Shown in pieces: positions 48,810 to 58,443 of a stretch of 64,000 bases of DNA. The position numbers and the translations under genes were made by a program. Positions within the stretch are counted from its first letter, which is position 1, and every line of letters begins with the position of its first letter. Source of the DNA: Acidimicrobiia bacterium (GTDB taxonomy: Bacteria > Actinomycetota > Acidimicrobiia > IMCC26256 > PALSA-610); contig BPGH01000001.1 in assembly GCA_026002935.1 (NCBI GenBank), positions 2,817,250 through 2,881,249 of the forward strand. The letters run 5' to 3'. Below the pieces are notes generated by a model, which did not search any database, was not told where the DNA came from, and saw nothing but the letters and a program-made list of their open reading frames with translations.

Positions 48810-49617
48810 GTGCTCTGGCGGGGCCGCTGGCTCGTCGGCCACCTGCTGGTCGTGGCGTTCGCCGCGCTGTTCGTCGCGCTCGGCCTGTGGCAGCTCGGCC
48901 GCCACCGCGAGGCCGAGGATCGGCGGGAGGCGGCGGCCGCGGCCTTCGCGGCCCCGGCGCCCGCGCTCGGCGACCCCGCGGCCGGCCCGGCCCCGGGGAC
49001 GCGGGTGGAGGCCACCGGCACCTACGACGCCACCGCGCAGTTCCTCCTGCGCAACCGGGTGCGCGACGGCGAGAGCGGCTTCGACGTGCTGACGCCGCTG
49101 GTGCTCGGCGACGGCTCCGCCGTCCTGGTCGACCGGGGCTGGGTGCCGCGCCGCGCGGTCGAGTCGGGCGCGCCTGGCCTCGCGCCCCCCGGCGGCGAGG
49201 TGGTCGTGCGCGGCACCGTCGCGCGATCACGCCCGCTGTCGCCCGGCGACACGGTCGACGAACGGGGAGGGCTCACGGCACTCCCCCGCGTCGACCTCGA
49301 GGTCGGTCTCCGAGTCGCTCGCCGTCGAGCTGCGGCCGGTGTGGATCACCGCGCAGTACCAGGACCCGCCGCCCGCGGCGGGCGAGCCGCGGCTCCCCGA
49401 ACCGCCCGACCCGAGCCGCGTCGACCACCGTTCGTACGCGTTCCAGTGGTTCGGCCTCGCGCTCGTGCCGCTCGTGGGGTGGCCGATCGTGCTCGCCCGG
49501 CACCGCCGCCGCGGCGCCGCGCGGCGGCCGCGCGCCGGTGCCGGCCCCGCCGCCGGTGACGAGCCGGCGCCGCACCCGGACGCGTCGCAACCGGTCGCGC
49601 CGGGCGGCCTCGCATAG
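48810..49617 (+). pseudogene. SURF1-family cytochrome oxidase assembly protein, frameshifted
   Basis: SURF1 proteins help insert heme into cytochrome c oxidase. The N-terminal part reads LWRGRWLVGHLLVVAFAALF then GLWQLGRHREAEDRREA, a membrane helix with the WQL motif, and later AVLVDRGWVPRRAVESGAPG. After LPRVDLE near 49305 the frame breaks, and SURF1 sequence resumes one frame away as VSESLAVELRPVWITAQYQD and the closing helix RSYAFQWFGLALVPLVGWPI, ending at 49617. The break lies in CTCGAGGTCGGTCTC and equals one extra base. With it corrected the protein would have about 268 residues and be complete. It may be a true mutation or an assembly error. bioB follows. Confidence 0.82.
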
Positions 49618-49620
49618 CAT
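49615..49620 (+). promoter_or_regulatory. -10 element TAGCAT of bioB
   Basis: TAGCAT overlaps the SURF1 stop codon and lies 8 bases before the bioB ATG, consistent with a leaderless transcript. Confidence 0.5.
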
Positions 49621-49628
49621 CCGCGCCC

Positions 49629-50699
49629 ATGCCACTGCGCGCCGCCGAGAAGGCCCTGCTCGAGGAAGGTCGCCGCCTCACCCGCGAGGAGGCGCTGGCC
49701 GTCGCCCACCTCCCGCTCGACGACCTCCCGTCGCTCGTCGCGCTCGCGCACCGCGTGCGGATGCAGTGGTGCGGCCCCGCGGTCGAGCTCGAGAGCCTCG
49801 TCAACGCGAAGTCGGGGGCCTGCCCGGAGGACTGCGCGTTCTGCTCGCAGTCGGTGCGGTACTCCACCGGCGTCGACGTCTACCCCTTCCTCGACGTCGA
49901 CGAGATCCTCGCCGCCGCGCACGCGACCCGCGAGGCCGGCGCGACCCAGTTCTGCATCGTGGTCGCCGTGCGCGGGCCGGAGGAGCGGCTGCTGCGCCGC
50001 GTCCTCGACGCGGTCGACGCGGTGCACCGAGAGACGGGGCTCGAGGTCGCGTGCTCCCTCGGCCTCCTGACCGAGGAGCAGGCCCGGCGCCTCGCGGCGG
50101 CGGGCGTCCGTCGCTACAACCACAACCTCGAGACGTGCCGCGCGCGGTTCCCCGAGATCTGCACCACCCACACCTACGACGACCGGGTCGCCACCGCCCG
50201 CCTCGCGAAGGCGGCGGGCATGGAGCTGTGCTGCGGCGGCATCCTCGGCATGGGCGAGACACTCGAGGAGCGGGTCGACTTCGCCTTCGAGCTCGCCGCG
50301 CTCGAGCCGTGCGAGGTGCCGATCAACCTGCTCGACCCGCGCCCGGGCACACCGCTGCAGGGACGCGCGCCCCTCTCGCCGCGCGAGGCGCTGCAGGCCA
50401 TTGCGCTGTTCCGCCTGATCCTCCCGGACGCGTGGCTGCGACTCGCCGGGGGGCGCGAGCGCGTGCTCGGCGAGCTGCAGGGCATGGGCCTCCTCGCCGG
50501 GGCGAACGCGCTGATCGTCGGCAACTACCTGACCACGTCCGGCCGGTCGGCCGACGAGGACCACGCGCTGCTCGAGGCGCTCGGGATGCCGGTCGCGGAG
50601 GGGCCCGGCGAGGGCCGCTTCGTGGTCGACGCGACCGGCGCCCACGCCCGCCCGGCGCGCCCGCCGCGCCGTTCGATCCCGGTCAGCGTGCAGCCGTGA
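49629..50699 (+). CDS. bioB: Biotin synthase
   Basis: This 356-residue radical-SAM enzyme inserts sulfur into dethiobiotin to make biotin. The [4Fe-4S] ligands are Cys65, Cys69 and Cys72 in GACPEDCAFCSQS. Other family segments are FCIVVAVRGPEERLLRRVLD, RRYNHNLETCRARFPEICTT, CCGGILGMGETLEERVDFAF, PINLLDPRPGTPLQG and LRLAGGRERVLGELQGMGLL with NYLTTSGRSADED. No other bio genes are seen nearby. It ends 17 bases inside the convergent histidine phosphatase gene. Biotin would be needed by acyl-CoA carboxylases used in fatty acid and odd-chain metabolism. Confidence 0.96.
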   Translation: MPLRAAEKALLEEGRRLTREEALAVAHLPLDDLPSLVALAHRVRMQWCGPAVELESLVNAKSGACPEDCAFCSQSVRYSTGVDVYPFLDVDEILAAAHATREAGATQFCIVVAVRGPEERLLRRVLDAVDAVHRETGLEVACSLGLLTEEQARRLAAAGVRRYNHNLETCRARFPEICTTHTYDDRVATARLAKAAGMELCCGGILGMGETLEERVDFAFELAALEPCEVPINLLDPRPGTPLQGRAPLSPREALQAIALFRLILPDAWLRLAGGRERVLGELQGMGLLAGANALIVGNYLTTSGRSADEDHALLEALGMPVAEGPGEGRFVVDATGAHARPARPPRRSIPVSVQP

Positions 50700-51270
50700 G
50701 GTGCGCGGTCTCGTTGTAGGAGGCCAGCACGGCCGCGCCGCCGCGGGCGGCGATCCGCGTGACGCTCGCGAGGTCGAGGTGCATGCGCCAGGTCGCGCGC
50801 TCGTCGATGCCGAGCACCCAGCACACGGCCGCCTTGATCGGCGACACGTGACTGACCGCGACGACGAGCTCGTCGCCGAGGACTTCGGTGCAGAACGACG
50901 CGACGCGCGCCGCGACGGCGGCCAATGACTCGCCCCCGGGCGGCGCGAACGTCGGGTCGGCCCGCCACCGGCCCCACTCCTCCGCGGTGACGTCCGCCAG
51001 GGCGCGCCGGTCCCACTCGCCGTAGTCGAGCTCGACGAGCCGCTCGTCGGCCTCGACGGGGACGCGGTGCACCGCGGCGATCGCCGCGGCCGTGTCGCGG
51101 GCGCGCCGCAGCGGGCTCGACACGACGCGCGCGACGGTGCCGGGGGCGAAGCAGTGCGCGACCGCCGCCGCCTGGGAGTGCCCGAGGTCGGTGAGGGGCG
51201 CGTCGTGCCGGCCCTGGAGCATGCCGTCGCGGTTGACGGCGGTCTGGCCGTGGCGCACGAACGCGATCAT
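50683..51270 (-). CDS. Histidine phosphatase (phosphoglycerate mutase-like) family protein
   Basis: This 195-residue protein has the RHG motif at the start (MIAFVRHGQTAVNRDGMLQG), RVVSSPLRRARDTAAAI, the ELDYGEWD core and the second catalytic His in VVAVSHVSPIKAAVCWVLG. Such enzymes remove phosphate from small phospho-compounds (CobC/Gpm-like). ATG at 51270 overlaps the membrane-protein stop (ATGA). In Mycobacterium tuberculosis a CobC-like phosphatase is fused to RNase HI (Rv2228c). Here the two domains are separate genes with a membrane-protein gene between, which supports a shared task. Confidence 0.9.
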   Translation of the reverse strand: MIAFVRHGQTAVNRDGMLQGRHDAPLTDLGHSQAAAVAHCFAPGTVARVVSSPLRRARDTAAAIAAVHRVPVEADERLVELDYGEWDRRALADVTAEEWGRWRADPTFAPPGGESLAAVAARVASFCTEVLGDELVVAVSHVSPIKAAVCWVLGIDERATWRMHLDLASVTRIAARGGAAVLASYNETAHLTAAR

Positions 51271-51752
51271 CCTCCCGCCGCCACGTCGAGCCGGCCGGTG
51301 CGCGCGAACCGGGCCCGCCGGTGCGCGTCCGCGAGGCCGAACCGCTTCCACGCCCACCACGCGGCGGCGGCGCCGATCGCCTCGAGCACGACGACGACGG
51401 CGGCGGGGGGCAGCAGCGGCGCCGATGGCCGGCCGCCGCCGAACAGCGGCCACCAGAACAGCTCGTGGTGGGCCCAGGCACCGCCCAGCACGAGGCCGGC
51501 GAACCACCCGATCACGAGCGAGAGGGCGCGGCGGCGGCGCAGCCGGTGGCCGCGTCCGGCCGTCACGGCCATCGCGACGGTGAGCGCCGCGGCCGCCAGG
51601 ACCAGCGTGTGCCCGTACGACATCACGCCCGAGGGCGCGTCGACCAGGAGCGGGAGCACCGACCCGAGCGCGACGAGCCGGAAGTCGAGGCCCGAGCTCT
51701 GGAAGACGTTCCAGACGCCGAACACCGCGCCGAAGACGCGCCACAGGATCAC
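51267..51752 (-). CDS. Membrane protein, unknown function
   Basis: This 161-residue protein has about four hydrophobic segments: LVALGSVLPLLVDAPSGVMS, HTLVLAAAALTVAMAVTAG, ALSLVIGWFAGLVLGGAWAH and PAAVVVVLEAIGAAAAWWAW. An HHELFWWPLFGGG loop is present. The first part, LDFRLVALGSVLPLLVD, recalls YbcI/YdjM-type metal-dependent hydrolase membrane proteins, but this is a loose match. GTG at 51752 overlaps the RNase HI stop and its own stop overlaps the phosphatase start, so it is translated between them. Confidence 0.75.
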   Translation of the reverse strand: MILWRVFGAVFGVWNVFQSSGLDFRLVALGSVLPLLVDAPSGVMSYGHTLVLAAAALTVAMAVTAGRGHRLRRRRALSLVIGWFAGLVLGGAWAHHELFWWPLFGGGRPSAPLLPPAAVVVVLEAIGAAAAWWAWKRFGLADAHRRARFARTGRLDVAAGG

Positions 51753-52183
51753 GGCGCCGCTCCGTCGAGCGCGGCGTTGACCAGCGCGTCCGCCTCGGCG
51801 TTCGCGTCGCGGGGGACGTGCCGCACGTCGACCTCGTCGAACTGCTCGAGCAGCGCCCGGGCGCGCTCGTGCAGCGGCTGCAGGTGCGGTTGCCGCACCC
51901 GGTACTCGCCCCGGAGCTGGCGGACGACGAGCTGCGAGTCGGCGCGCAGGCGCACCGAGCGGGGCCGGAACCGGGCCGCCGCCTCGATGCCCGCGATCAC
52001 CGCACGCCACTCGGCGACGTTGTTGGTCGTCACGCCGATCCGTTCGCTGACCGTCGCGAGCCGCCGGGGCGGCGAGACGGTCGGGTCCACGACGACGGCG
52101 CCGATCGCGGCCGGGCCCGGGTTCCCGCGCGACCCACCGTCGCAGTAGACGATCACCTCGCGCACCTCGCGGCCCCGCGTCAC
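51749..52183 (-). CDS. rnhA: Ribonuclease HI
   Basis: This 144-residue nuclease cuts the RNA strand of RNA-DNA hybrids. The four catalytic acids are Asp15 (YCDGGSRGNPGPAAIGAV), Glu58 (TTNNVAEWRAVI), Asp82 (RADSQLVVRQLRGEY) and Asp132 (PRDANAEADALVN). It is the bacterial/archaeal-type short form lacking the basic loop of E. coli RNase HI. It lies 30 bases after the coiled-coil zinc-ribbon gene, the same neighbour pair seen in mycobacteria (Rv2228c/Rv2229c). Confidence 0.94.
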   Translation of the reverse strand: MTRGREVREVIVYCDGGSRGNPGPAAIGAVVVDPTVSPPRRLATVSERIGVTTNNVAEWRAVIAGIEAAARFRPRSVRLRADSQLVVRQLRGEYRVRQPHLQPLHERARALLEQFDEVDVRHVPRDANAEADALVNAALDGAAP

Positions 52184-52213
52184 CGGGGACGGGACCGGGC
52201 GGGGACGACCCGC

Positions 52214-52933
52214 TCACGGCACGAGGATCGCGCCGCAGTTGTCGCACGACGCGACCTGCCCGCCGCCGGCCCGGCGGATGCGCTCGGCCTCGGTGGACGG
52301 GATCGTCAGGTGGCAGGCCTGGCACGTCGTCCCGACGAGGCGGGCGATCCCGACGCCCTGGTTGCGCGCCCGCCGTTGCTCGTAGTCGCGCAGCAGCGGG
52401 TCGTCGACCCGGGCTGCGAGCGCGTCGCGCGCCGCCTGCTCGGCCGCGATCTCGCCGTCGATCCCGGCCTCGGCCGCCGCGATGACCGCCTGCAGCCGCT
52501 CGACCTCGCCCGCGAGCTCACCGGCCACGGCCTCGGCGGCCGCGAGCTGCGCGTCGGCCGCCTCGCGCTGCTCCATGCACTCCAGCTCGCGGTCCTCGAG
52601 CTCGGAACGCTGGCGCCGCAACATCTCCAGGTCGGCCTGCATCGCCTGCAACTCACGCGGCGAGGTCACGGTGCCCGAGTAGAGGCGCTGGTCGACCTCG
52701 GCGATGCGGGCGCCGAGGCGCGCCGCCTCGTCGTCGAGCCGGTGCTCGAGCGCGAGCAGCTCGGCCCGCCGGGCACCGATCTCGGCCGCGGCCCGACGGC
52801 GCTCGGCCAGCTCGCCGAGCCGCTGTTCGAGCGCGGCGCGCTCGGGCAGCGTCGCCCGCCGGTGCCGCAGCCGGTCGATGGTGAGGTCGCGGTCCTGGAC
52901 CTCGAGCAGGGTCTCGAGCGCTTCGGCGGTCAC
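52214..52933 (-). CDS. Coiled-coil C4 zinc-ribbon protein (DUF164/CdsZ-like)
   Basis: This 239-residue protein has a long Glu/Arg/Ala-rich coiled coil over about 1-185 and a C-terminal zinc ribbon with CQACH near 208 and CDNCG near 230. It corresponds to the Rv2229c-type protein that lies beside RNase HI in actinobacteria. Homologues are thought to act in nucleic-acid or regulatory complexes, but function is not established. GTG at 52933 lies one base after the PBP stop, so it is probably co-transcribed with the cell-wall gene. Confidence 0.88.
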   Translation of the reverse strand: MTAEALETLLEVQDRDLTIDRLRHRRATLPERAALEQRLGELAERRRAAAEIGARRAELLALEHRLDDEAARLGARIAEVDQRLYSGTVTSPRELQAMQADLEMLRRQRSELEDRELECMEQREAADAQLAAAEAVAGELAGEVERLQAVIAAAEAGIDGEIAAEQAARDALAARVDDPLLRDYEQRRARNQGVGIARLVGTTCQACHLTIPSTEAERIRRAGGGQVASCDNCGAILVP

Positions 52934-52934
52934 C

Positions 52935-55058
52935 TCAGGGCCCGCCCCCCGTCGAGGGCGGGGTGGACGGGGTGGGAGGCGGCGGCGCGGTCGACGTCGG
53001 TGCCCCGCCCGGCGCCGACGCCGGCGGCGCCGCGGGGTCGGCGGCCGGCGCGGTCGTCGGCGGCGCGGCGCTGCGCGGCCGGTACGACCGCCCCTCTTCG
53101 GAGATGTGCTGGGCGCGGGGCCACGCCGAGGTGTCCGGCTCGGTGAAGTCGACCACGGGCAGCCCCTCGTGCGCGGGCTCCATCGTCAGCGCCCAGATCC
53201 TCGTCGGCAGGTTGCCGCCCTGCACCCGCACCCCGCCGACGCTCGACATCGGCAGGTTCGTGACCGGGTCTCCCATCCACACGGCCGTCGTGAACTGCGG
53301 TGTGTAGCCGACGAACCAGGCGTTCTTGTTGTCGTCGGTGGTGCCGGTCTTGCCGGCCGCGGGCCGGCCGATGTCGCCGAAGCGGCTCGCGGTGCCGCGC
53401 TCGATCACGCCCGTGAGCATGTCGGTCTCGGTGCGTGCGATCTCGGCGGACAGGACGCGCTCGCCGATCGGCCGGTGCTCGAAGATCACCTCGCCGTCGG
53501 GGCCCGTGATCCGCTGCACGAACACCGGGTACAGGTGGACCCCGTCGCGTGCGAACACCGAGAAGGCCTCGGCCATGTCGAGCGGGGACGTGTCCATCGT
53601 GCCGAGCGTGATGCTCGGGCGGGGCTCGAGCCGGGAGGCGTCGATCCCCAACCGGGCCGCCATGTCGATCACGCGCGCCGCACCGTCGGCGCCGTCGTTG
53701 CCCGGCCCGAGCGACAGGACCGTCCGCGCGAACGCGCAGTTGTTGGACCGCACGATCGCGTCGGTCAGGGTCATCGTGCCGCCGCTGCAGGTCAGCGGGT
53801 TCCAGCTCTCGGGCGAGCGCGGGTTGCGCCAGGAGAACGTGCTGCCGCTCACGGTGTCGCGGGGCGAGTAGCCCGCCTCGAGCGCGGCGGCCAACGTGAT
53901 CGCCTTGAACGAGGAGCCGGTCTGGCGGCGCCCGTCGGTGACCACGTTGTACTGGAGCTGCTCGAAGTCACGGCCGGCGACCATCGCGCGCACGGCCCCG
54001 GTCGCGTTGTCGAGGACGACGACACCGGCCATGAACGGCGAGTCGGCGGGGATCACCTCGTTGACCGCCGCGGTCGCGATCCACTGCAGGCGCGGGTCGT
54101 AGGTCGTCTCGATGCGCAGCCCGCCGCGGAACACGCGGTCGTAGCGCGTCGCCTCGTCGGGCCCGAGGTACTCCGACGGCTCACCCGGCACGTCGGGGTC
54201 GTCCTTCAGGAGCCGCTGGATCACCTCGTCGACGAAGAAGTCCCGGCGGCGGTCGGGACTGCGCGCGGAGGTCGGCAGCGGCTCGAGGCGCGCCGCCGCG
54301 GCCTCCTCCTCCGTGATGGCGCCGATCTCGACCATGGCCTCGAGCACGACCGCGCGCCGGCGCGCCGCGCGGTCGGGGTGCACGATCGGGTCGAGCGACC
54401 CCGGCGCCTGGATCAGCCCCGCGAGCAGGGCCGCCTCCCCCACCGTGAGATCCTTGGGGTCGCGCTTGTTGAAGTACCGCTCGGCGGCGGCCTTCACGCC
54501 GTACGCGCCGTTGCCGAAGTTGACGACGTTGAGGTACCGCTCGAGGATCTCGTCCTTCGACATCTCCTTCTCGAGCCGGTAGGCGATGATCGCCTCGCGG
54601 GCCTTGGCCTTCAGGTCCCGCTCCGGCGACTCGGTCATGGTGTTCTTCACCAGCTGCTGGGTGATCGTCGATCCGCCCTGTTCGACCTCGCCGGCGCTGA
54701 GGTTCTCGGTGAGCGCCCGCCCGACACCGTTCCAGTCGATCCCGTGGTGCTCGTAGAACCGCCGGTCCTCGATGGCGAGCACCGCGTCGATGAGGTGGTC
54801 GGGCAGGTCGTCGAGGGTGACCGGCTCGCGGTCCTCCTCGGCGAACAGGGTCGAGATGAGCTGGCCGGTGCTGTCGACGAGGTAGGAGCGGCGGGCGGCC
54901 TCGCGCATGTCGGCGTCGAGCGGGCCGAACGCCACGGCGCGGGAGAACTCGGCGCCGGCGGGGACGAGGAGCGCGACCGCGCCGGCGAGCGCGGTCGCGC
55001 CCACGGCGACGGTCAGGACGAACGGGACGAGGAAGCTGCGGAACCTCACGGGCCGCAC
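52935..55058 (-). CDS. Class A penicillin-binding protein (transglycosylase/transpeptidase)
   Basis: This 707-residue protein makes and cross-links peptidoglycan. It has one N-terminal membrane helix (RSFLVPFVLTVAVGATALAG). The GT51 glycosyltransferase domain has Glu97 in AIEDRRFYEHHGID and GEVEQGGSTITQQLVKNTMT. The transpeptidase domain carries SxxK (TGSSFKAITLAAAL near 382), SNNCAF and KTGTTDDNKNAWF near 566. A Pro/Ala/Thr-rich tail closes the protein. I use GTG 55058 because it lies just before the membrane helix and 25 bases after the AddA-like stop; ATG at 55130 would overlap that gene. Confidence 0.94.
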   Translation of the reverse strand: MRPVRFRSFLVPFVLTVAVGATALAGAVALLVPAGAEFSRAVAFGPLDADMREAARRSYLVDSTGQLISTLFAEEDREPVTLDDLPDHLIDAVLAIEDRRFYEHHGIDWNGVGRALTENLSAGEVEQGGSTITQQLVKNTMTESPERDLKAKAREAIIAYRLEKEMSKDEILERYLNVVNFGNGAYGVKAAAERYFNKRDPKDLTVGEAALLAGLIQAPGSLDPIVHPDRAARRRAVVLEAMVEIGAITEEEAAAARLEPLPTSARSPDRRRDFFVDEVIQRLLKDDPDVPGEPSEYLGPDEATRYDRVFRGGLRIETTYDPRLQWIATAAVNEVIPADSPFMAGVVVLDNATGAVRAMVAGRDFEQLQYNVVTDGRRQTGSSFKAITLAAALEAGYSPRDTVSGSTFSWRNPRSPESWNPLTCSGGTMTLTDAIVRSNNCAFARTVLSLGPGNDGADGAARVIDMAARLGIDASRLEPRPSITLGTMDTSPLDMAEAFSVFARDGVHLYPVFVQRITGPDGEVIFEHRPIGERVLSAEIARTETDMLTGVIERGTASRFGDIGRPAAGKTGTTDDNKNAWFVGYTPQFTTAVWMGDPVTNLPMSSVGGVRVQGGNLPTRIWALTMEPAHEGLPVVDFTEPDTSAWPRAQHISEEGRSYRPRSAAPPTTAPAADPAAPPASAPGGAPTSTAPPPPTPSTPPSTGGGP

Positions 55059-55083
55059 CAGCTTGGCACAGCGGCCCGGCGGT

Positions 55084-58000
55084 TCAGGGTTCGGCCGCCG
55101 CCTCGGGCGCGAGGGGTGACGGTGCGTCACGCTCGGCCGCCGCGAGCGACCGGACCCGCGCGATCGCGTCGGCGAGCTCGTCCCCCGCGACCGTCACCTC
55201 CCGGGCGCCCGCCGGGTCGCAGAACACGAAGGTGCAGCACGCGACCTCCTCGCCCGCCGCCGCACCGACGGCGAGCGCGTAGGCCGCACCCTGGATCCGG
55301 TAGTGGTCGAGGCGGCGCTCGAGCTCGCCGGGGCTGCCGATCGCGTCGGTCTTGTAGTCGACGACGACGAGCGCACGCGTGCGGGGGTCGCGGTAGACGA
55401 GGTCGACGTAGCCCTCCAGCGTGAGGCCCTCGACGGGGACACCGACGTACGTCTCGCGCCAGTAGGCGCCCGCGCGCACCGCCGCCTGCACGCTCTCGCT
55501 GCCGAGCGCGGCGCGCACCAGCGCCGCGATCGTCGCCTCGTGTCCCAGCACGCCCTCGGCGGCGGCCTGCGCGGCCGCGGCGTCGTCGAGCCCGGCGCCG
55601 GTCGCGAGGTCGACCGTCTGCAGCACCGCGTGGACGGCCCGCCCGATCGCGGTGCCGTAGCGGCCCTTGTTCCACGGCGGCAGCTCGAGGTCGCGGGCCT
55701 GCTTGGCCAGCCCCGGATCCGGGCCCGCGTCGGGGTCGCCGTGCCGGGCGAGCGTGGTCGCGGCGACGAACCGCCGCCGGGCCGCGCCCGCGAGGACCTG
55801 CGCGTGGGCCCGCTCCCAGTCGGCGGGCGGCGGGGCGGCGGCCGCGGCCGCGGCGCGCCCGCCCGCGGCGGCCGCCGGCGCGACCGTGGCGGCCTCGGGG
55901 GCCCCCCGCGCCGCCTCCCGGATCAGCTCGGCGTGCGTCCAGGCGGACGCCTCGGCGGGCAGCCCCGAGGCGCGCGCCCGGCGGTGCACCGACACGACGA
56001 GGTGGTCGCGCGCCCGCGTGCACGCGACGTACAGCAGGCGCAGCTTCTCGTGGAAGCCCATCTGCTCGTCGACCGGTTGGTGCAGCTCGAACTCGTCCGT
56101 CTGGAGCCCCGACGCGAAGCGGATCTCGCACCCGCCCGTCGGCGGGAAGAGCACCTGGACTCCTCGCGGGCGTTGCTGGGCACGCGTGGTCATCCCGGAA
56201 CAGATCACGATCGGGAACTCGAGGCCCTTGGCCCCGTGCACGGTGAGGATGCGCACCGCGTCGTCGTCCGTCTCGGGCAGCACGGTCTCCACGACCCGCG
56301 AGCCCTCGGCCCCCTGGCGGGTCGCCCAGGCGAGGTACTCGCGCAGCGTGCCGCCCGTCGTGTCGGCGAACGCACGCGCCTGGTCCACGACGAAGCGGAT
56401 CCGGCGCGCGACCTCGCGGAAGCGCCCCGTCGCGTGCCCGACCTCGAGGACGTGGCGGTCGCGCACGACGCGCTCGAGGAGCACGCTCGGCGCCACCCAG
56501 GTGCGGGCGTCGTGCAGGGTGCGCAGGTACGCGATCCCCTCGACCACCGGGTGGTCGGCGGGCAGGGTGGCGGGCGGGGGGCGGCGGAGGTCGAAGTGGC
56601 CCCGGTGCTCGCGCCGGTACTCGAACAGGTCGTCGTCACCGCAACCGAACAGCGGTGAGCGCAGCGCGGCGACGAGCGCCAGGGCATCGGTCGGGTCGTC
56701 GGCCGCCCGGAGCGCGAGGAGCAGGTCGCGCACCTCGCGGCTGCCGTAGACGAGCGAGCTCGTCTCGGCACGGTACGGCACGCCCGCGGCCTCGAGCGCC
56801 TGCTCCAGGAACGGCAGCGACGTCCGCGCGGGCAGCAGGATGCAGACGTCGCCCAGGCGTGCGGGCCGCCAGCCGCCCGCGCCGTCGTCGACCGACCACC
56901 CCTGGGCGACGGCCGCCTGCACGGCCGCGACGACGTCGGCGGCCTCGCGCTCGCGCAGCGTGTCGGCGTCCGGCCGGTCGTCGTGCTCGTCGAGGCCGAG
57001 GAGCGCGACCGGCGGGCCCGACGGCGGTGCGCCGCGCACGGCCTCCAGCGGGACGTACTCCGGCTGCGACGCCGGGTGCGGGCGGATCAGCTCGGAGAAG
57101 ACGCCGTTGATCCACTCGACGACCGGTCTCGCGGTGCGGAAGTTGCGGGTGAGCCGGACGGGCTCGCCCCCCAGCGCGTCGCGCGCCGCCAGGAACGTCG
57201 CGATGTCGGCGCGGCGAAAGCGGTAGATCGACTGCTTCGGGTCGCCGACGAAGAACACGCGTCCCGGCTCGACCTCGACGTCGGTCCACGGCTTCGCCCC
57301 CGCGTCGGGGTCGGCGGAGCCGAGCAGGACCGCCAGCTCGACCTGGATCGGATCGGTGTCCTGGAACTCGTCGACGAGGAGCCGCTGGTAGCGGGCGCGC
57401 AGCCGCTCGCGCACGCGCCGGCCGTGCCGAGGGTCGCGCAGCAGGGCGCGCGCGAGGACGAGCAGGTCGTGGAAGTCGAGCTCCCCGGCCGCGCGGCGTT
57501 CGGCGGCGGCCCCGGCGGTGAAGCCGGCGATGGCGGCGGCGAACCGCCGGATCACCACGTCGGTGACCCGTTCGAGCAACCGCTCCCGCTCCTCGTCGAG
57601 CGCGGCGAGCTGCTCGCGCACGGCGGCCACGTCGGGCCAGTTGTCCTTGCGCCCCGCGCGGGTGCGAAGGCGACAGCCGGTGAGCCGTGCGAGGCGTTCG
57701 GCGTCGTCGGGCGCCGCCCGCAACGACGCCACGTGTTGCGCGCACCGCGCGAGGTGCTGCGCGAGGAGGTCGTCGCCGTCGCGGCACTCCGCCACCCGCC
57801 CGCACGCGGCTTCGAGCGCGCGCACCCACTCGTCGATCGCCGGCCCGACCTCGGGCAGCGGCGGCGCCGCGGGGACCCGGTCGAGTAGGTCCCAGTTGGC
57901 GGACAGGACCTCGGCGAGCGTGCGCAGCCGGTCGAGGCGCAGGCCGCACGCCAGCGCGCACAGCACGGTCTCCTCCAGCGCGGGGTCGTCGAGGAGCCGG

Positions 58001-58443
58001 TCGTGGAAGTCGCGCCAGCGGTCGTCGAAGGCGACGGCGGACGCGATCTCGTCGTTGACCCGGATGCGCGGCGGCAGGCCGGCCTCGACGGGGAACTCGG
58101 TGAGCAGCCGCTGTGCGAACGCGTGCAGCGTGCAGATCGCCGCCGCGTCGAGGTCGTCGAGCGCGGCGCGGCACGCGGGGTCGGCGGGCGCGTGCCGCTC
58201 CAGCTCGGCGCGGACACGGTGGCGGAGCTCGGCCGCCGCCTTGTCGGTGAAGGTGATCGCGGCGATCGACCGCACCGGCACTCCGTCGCGCACCAGCGCG
58301 ACGATGCGCGAGACGAGCGCGGCGGTCTTGCCGGACCCCGCGCCCGCCTCGACGAACAGCGTCTCGTCGAGCCGGGTGCGCACGGCCACGCGCGCGTCGT
58401 CGTCGCCGCCGACCGGGAACAGCGCCGGCTGCGACGCGCTCAC
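55084..58443 (-). CDS. AddA-like UvrD-family helicase-nuclease
   Basis: This 1119-residue protein should unwind and trim DNA ends for homologous recombination together with the AddB-like product. It has Walker A VEAGAGSGKTAALVSRI near 33, ITFTDKAAAELRHRVR, Walker B VDEFQDTDPIQVELAV near 400, GDPKQSIYRFRRADI, TVHGAKGLEFPIVICSG and LLYVACTRARDHLVVSVHRR. The C-terminal RecB-type nuclease is complete, with HAVLQTVDL, EGYVDLVYRDPRTRALVVVD and DYKTDAIG. GTG at 58443 overlaps the AddB-like stop. It is also compatible with the mycobacterial AdnA/AdnB or RecB-like groups; only a tree would settle that. Confidence 0.92.
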   Translation of the reverse strand: MSASQPALFPVGGDDDARVAVRTRLDETLFVEAGAGSGKTAALVSRIVALVRDGVPVRSIAAITFTDKAAAELRHRVRAELERHAPADPACRAALDDLDAAAICTLHAFAQRLLTEFPVEAGLPPRIRVNDEIASAVAFDDRWRDFHDRLLDDPALEETVLCALACGLRLDRLRTLAEVLSANWDLLDRVPAAPPLPEVGPAIDEWVRALEAACGRVAECRDGDDLLAQHLARCAQHVASLRAAPDDAERLARLTGCRLRTRAGRKDNWPDVAAVREQLAALDEERERLLERVTDVVIRRFAAAIAGFTAGAAAERRAAGELDFHDLLVLARALLRDPRHGRRVRERLRARYQRLLVDEFQDTDPIQVELAVLLGSADPDAGAKPWTDVEVEPGRVFFVGDPKQSIYRFRRADIATFLAARDALGGEPVRLTRNFRTARPVVEWINGVFSELIRPHPASQPEYVPLEAVRGAPPSGPPVALLGLDEHDDRPDADTLREREAADVVAAVQAAVAQGWSVDDGAGGWRPARLGDVCILLPARTSLPFLEQALEAAGVPYRAETSSLVYGSREVRDLLLALRAADDPTDALALVAALRSPLFGCGDDDLFEYRREHRGHFDLRRPPPATLPADHPVVEGIAYLRTLHDARTWVAPSVLLERVVRDRHVLEVGHATGRFREVARRIRFVVDQARAFADTTGGTLREYLAWATRQGAEGSRVVETVLPETDDDAVRILTVHGAKGLEFPIVICSGMTTRAQQRPRGVQVLFPPTGGCEIRFASGLQTDEFELHQPVDEQMGFHEKLRLLYVACTRARDHLVVSVHRRARASGLPAEASAWTHAELIREAARGAPEAATVAPAAAAGGRAAAAAAAPPPADWERAHAQVLAGAARRRFVAATTLARHGDPDAGPDPGLAKQARDLELPPWNKGRYGTAIGRAVHAVLQTVDLATGAGLDDAAAAQAAAEGVLGHEATIAALVRAALGSESVQAAVRAGAYWRETYVGVPVEGLTLEGYVDLVYRDPRTRALVVVDYKTDAIGSPGELERRLDHYRIQGAAYALAVGAAAGEEVACCTFVFCDPAGAREVTVAGDELADAIARVRSLAAAERDAPSPLAPEAAAEP

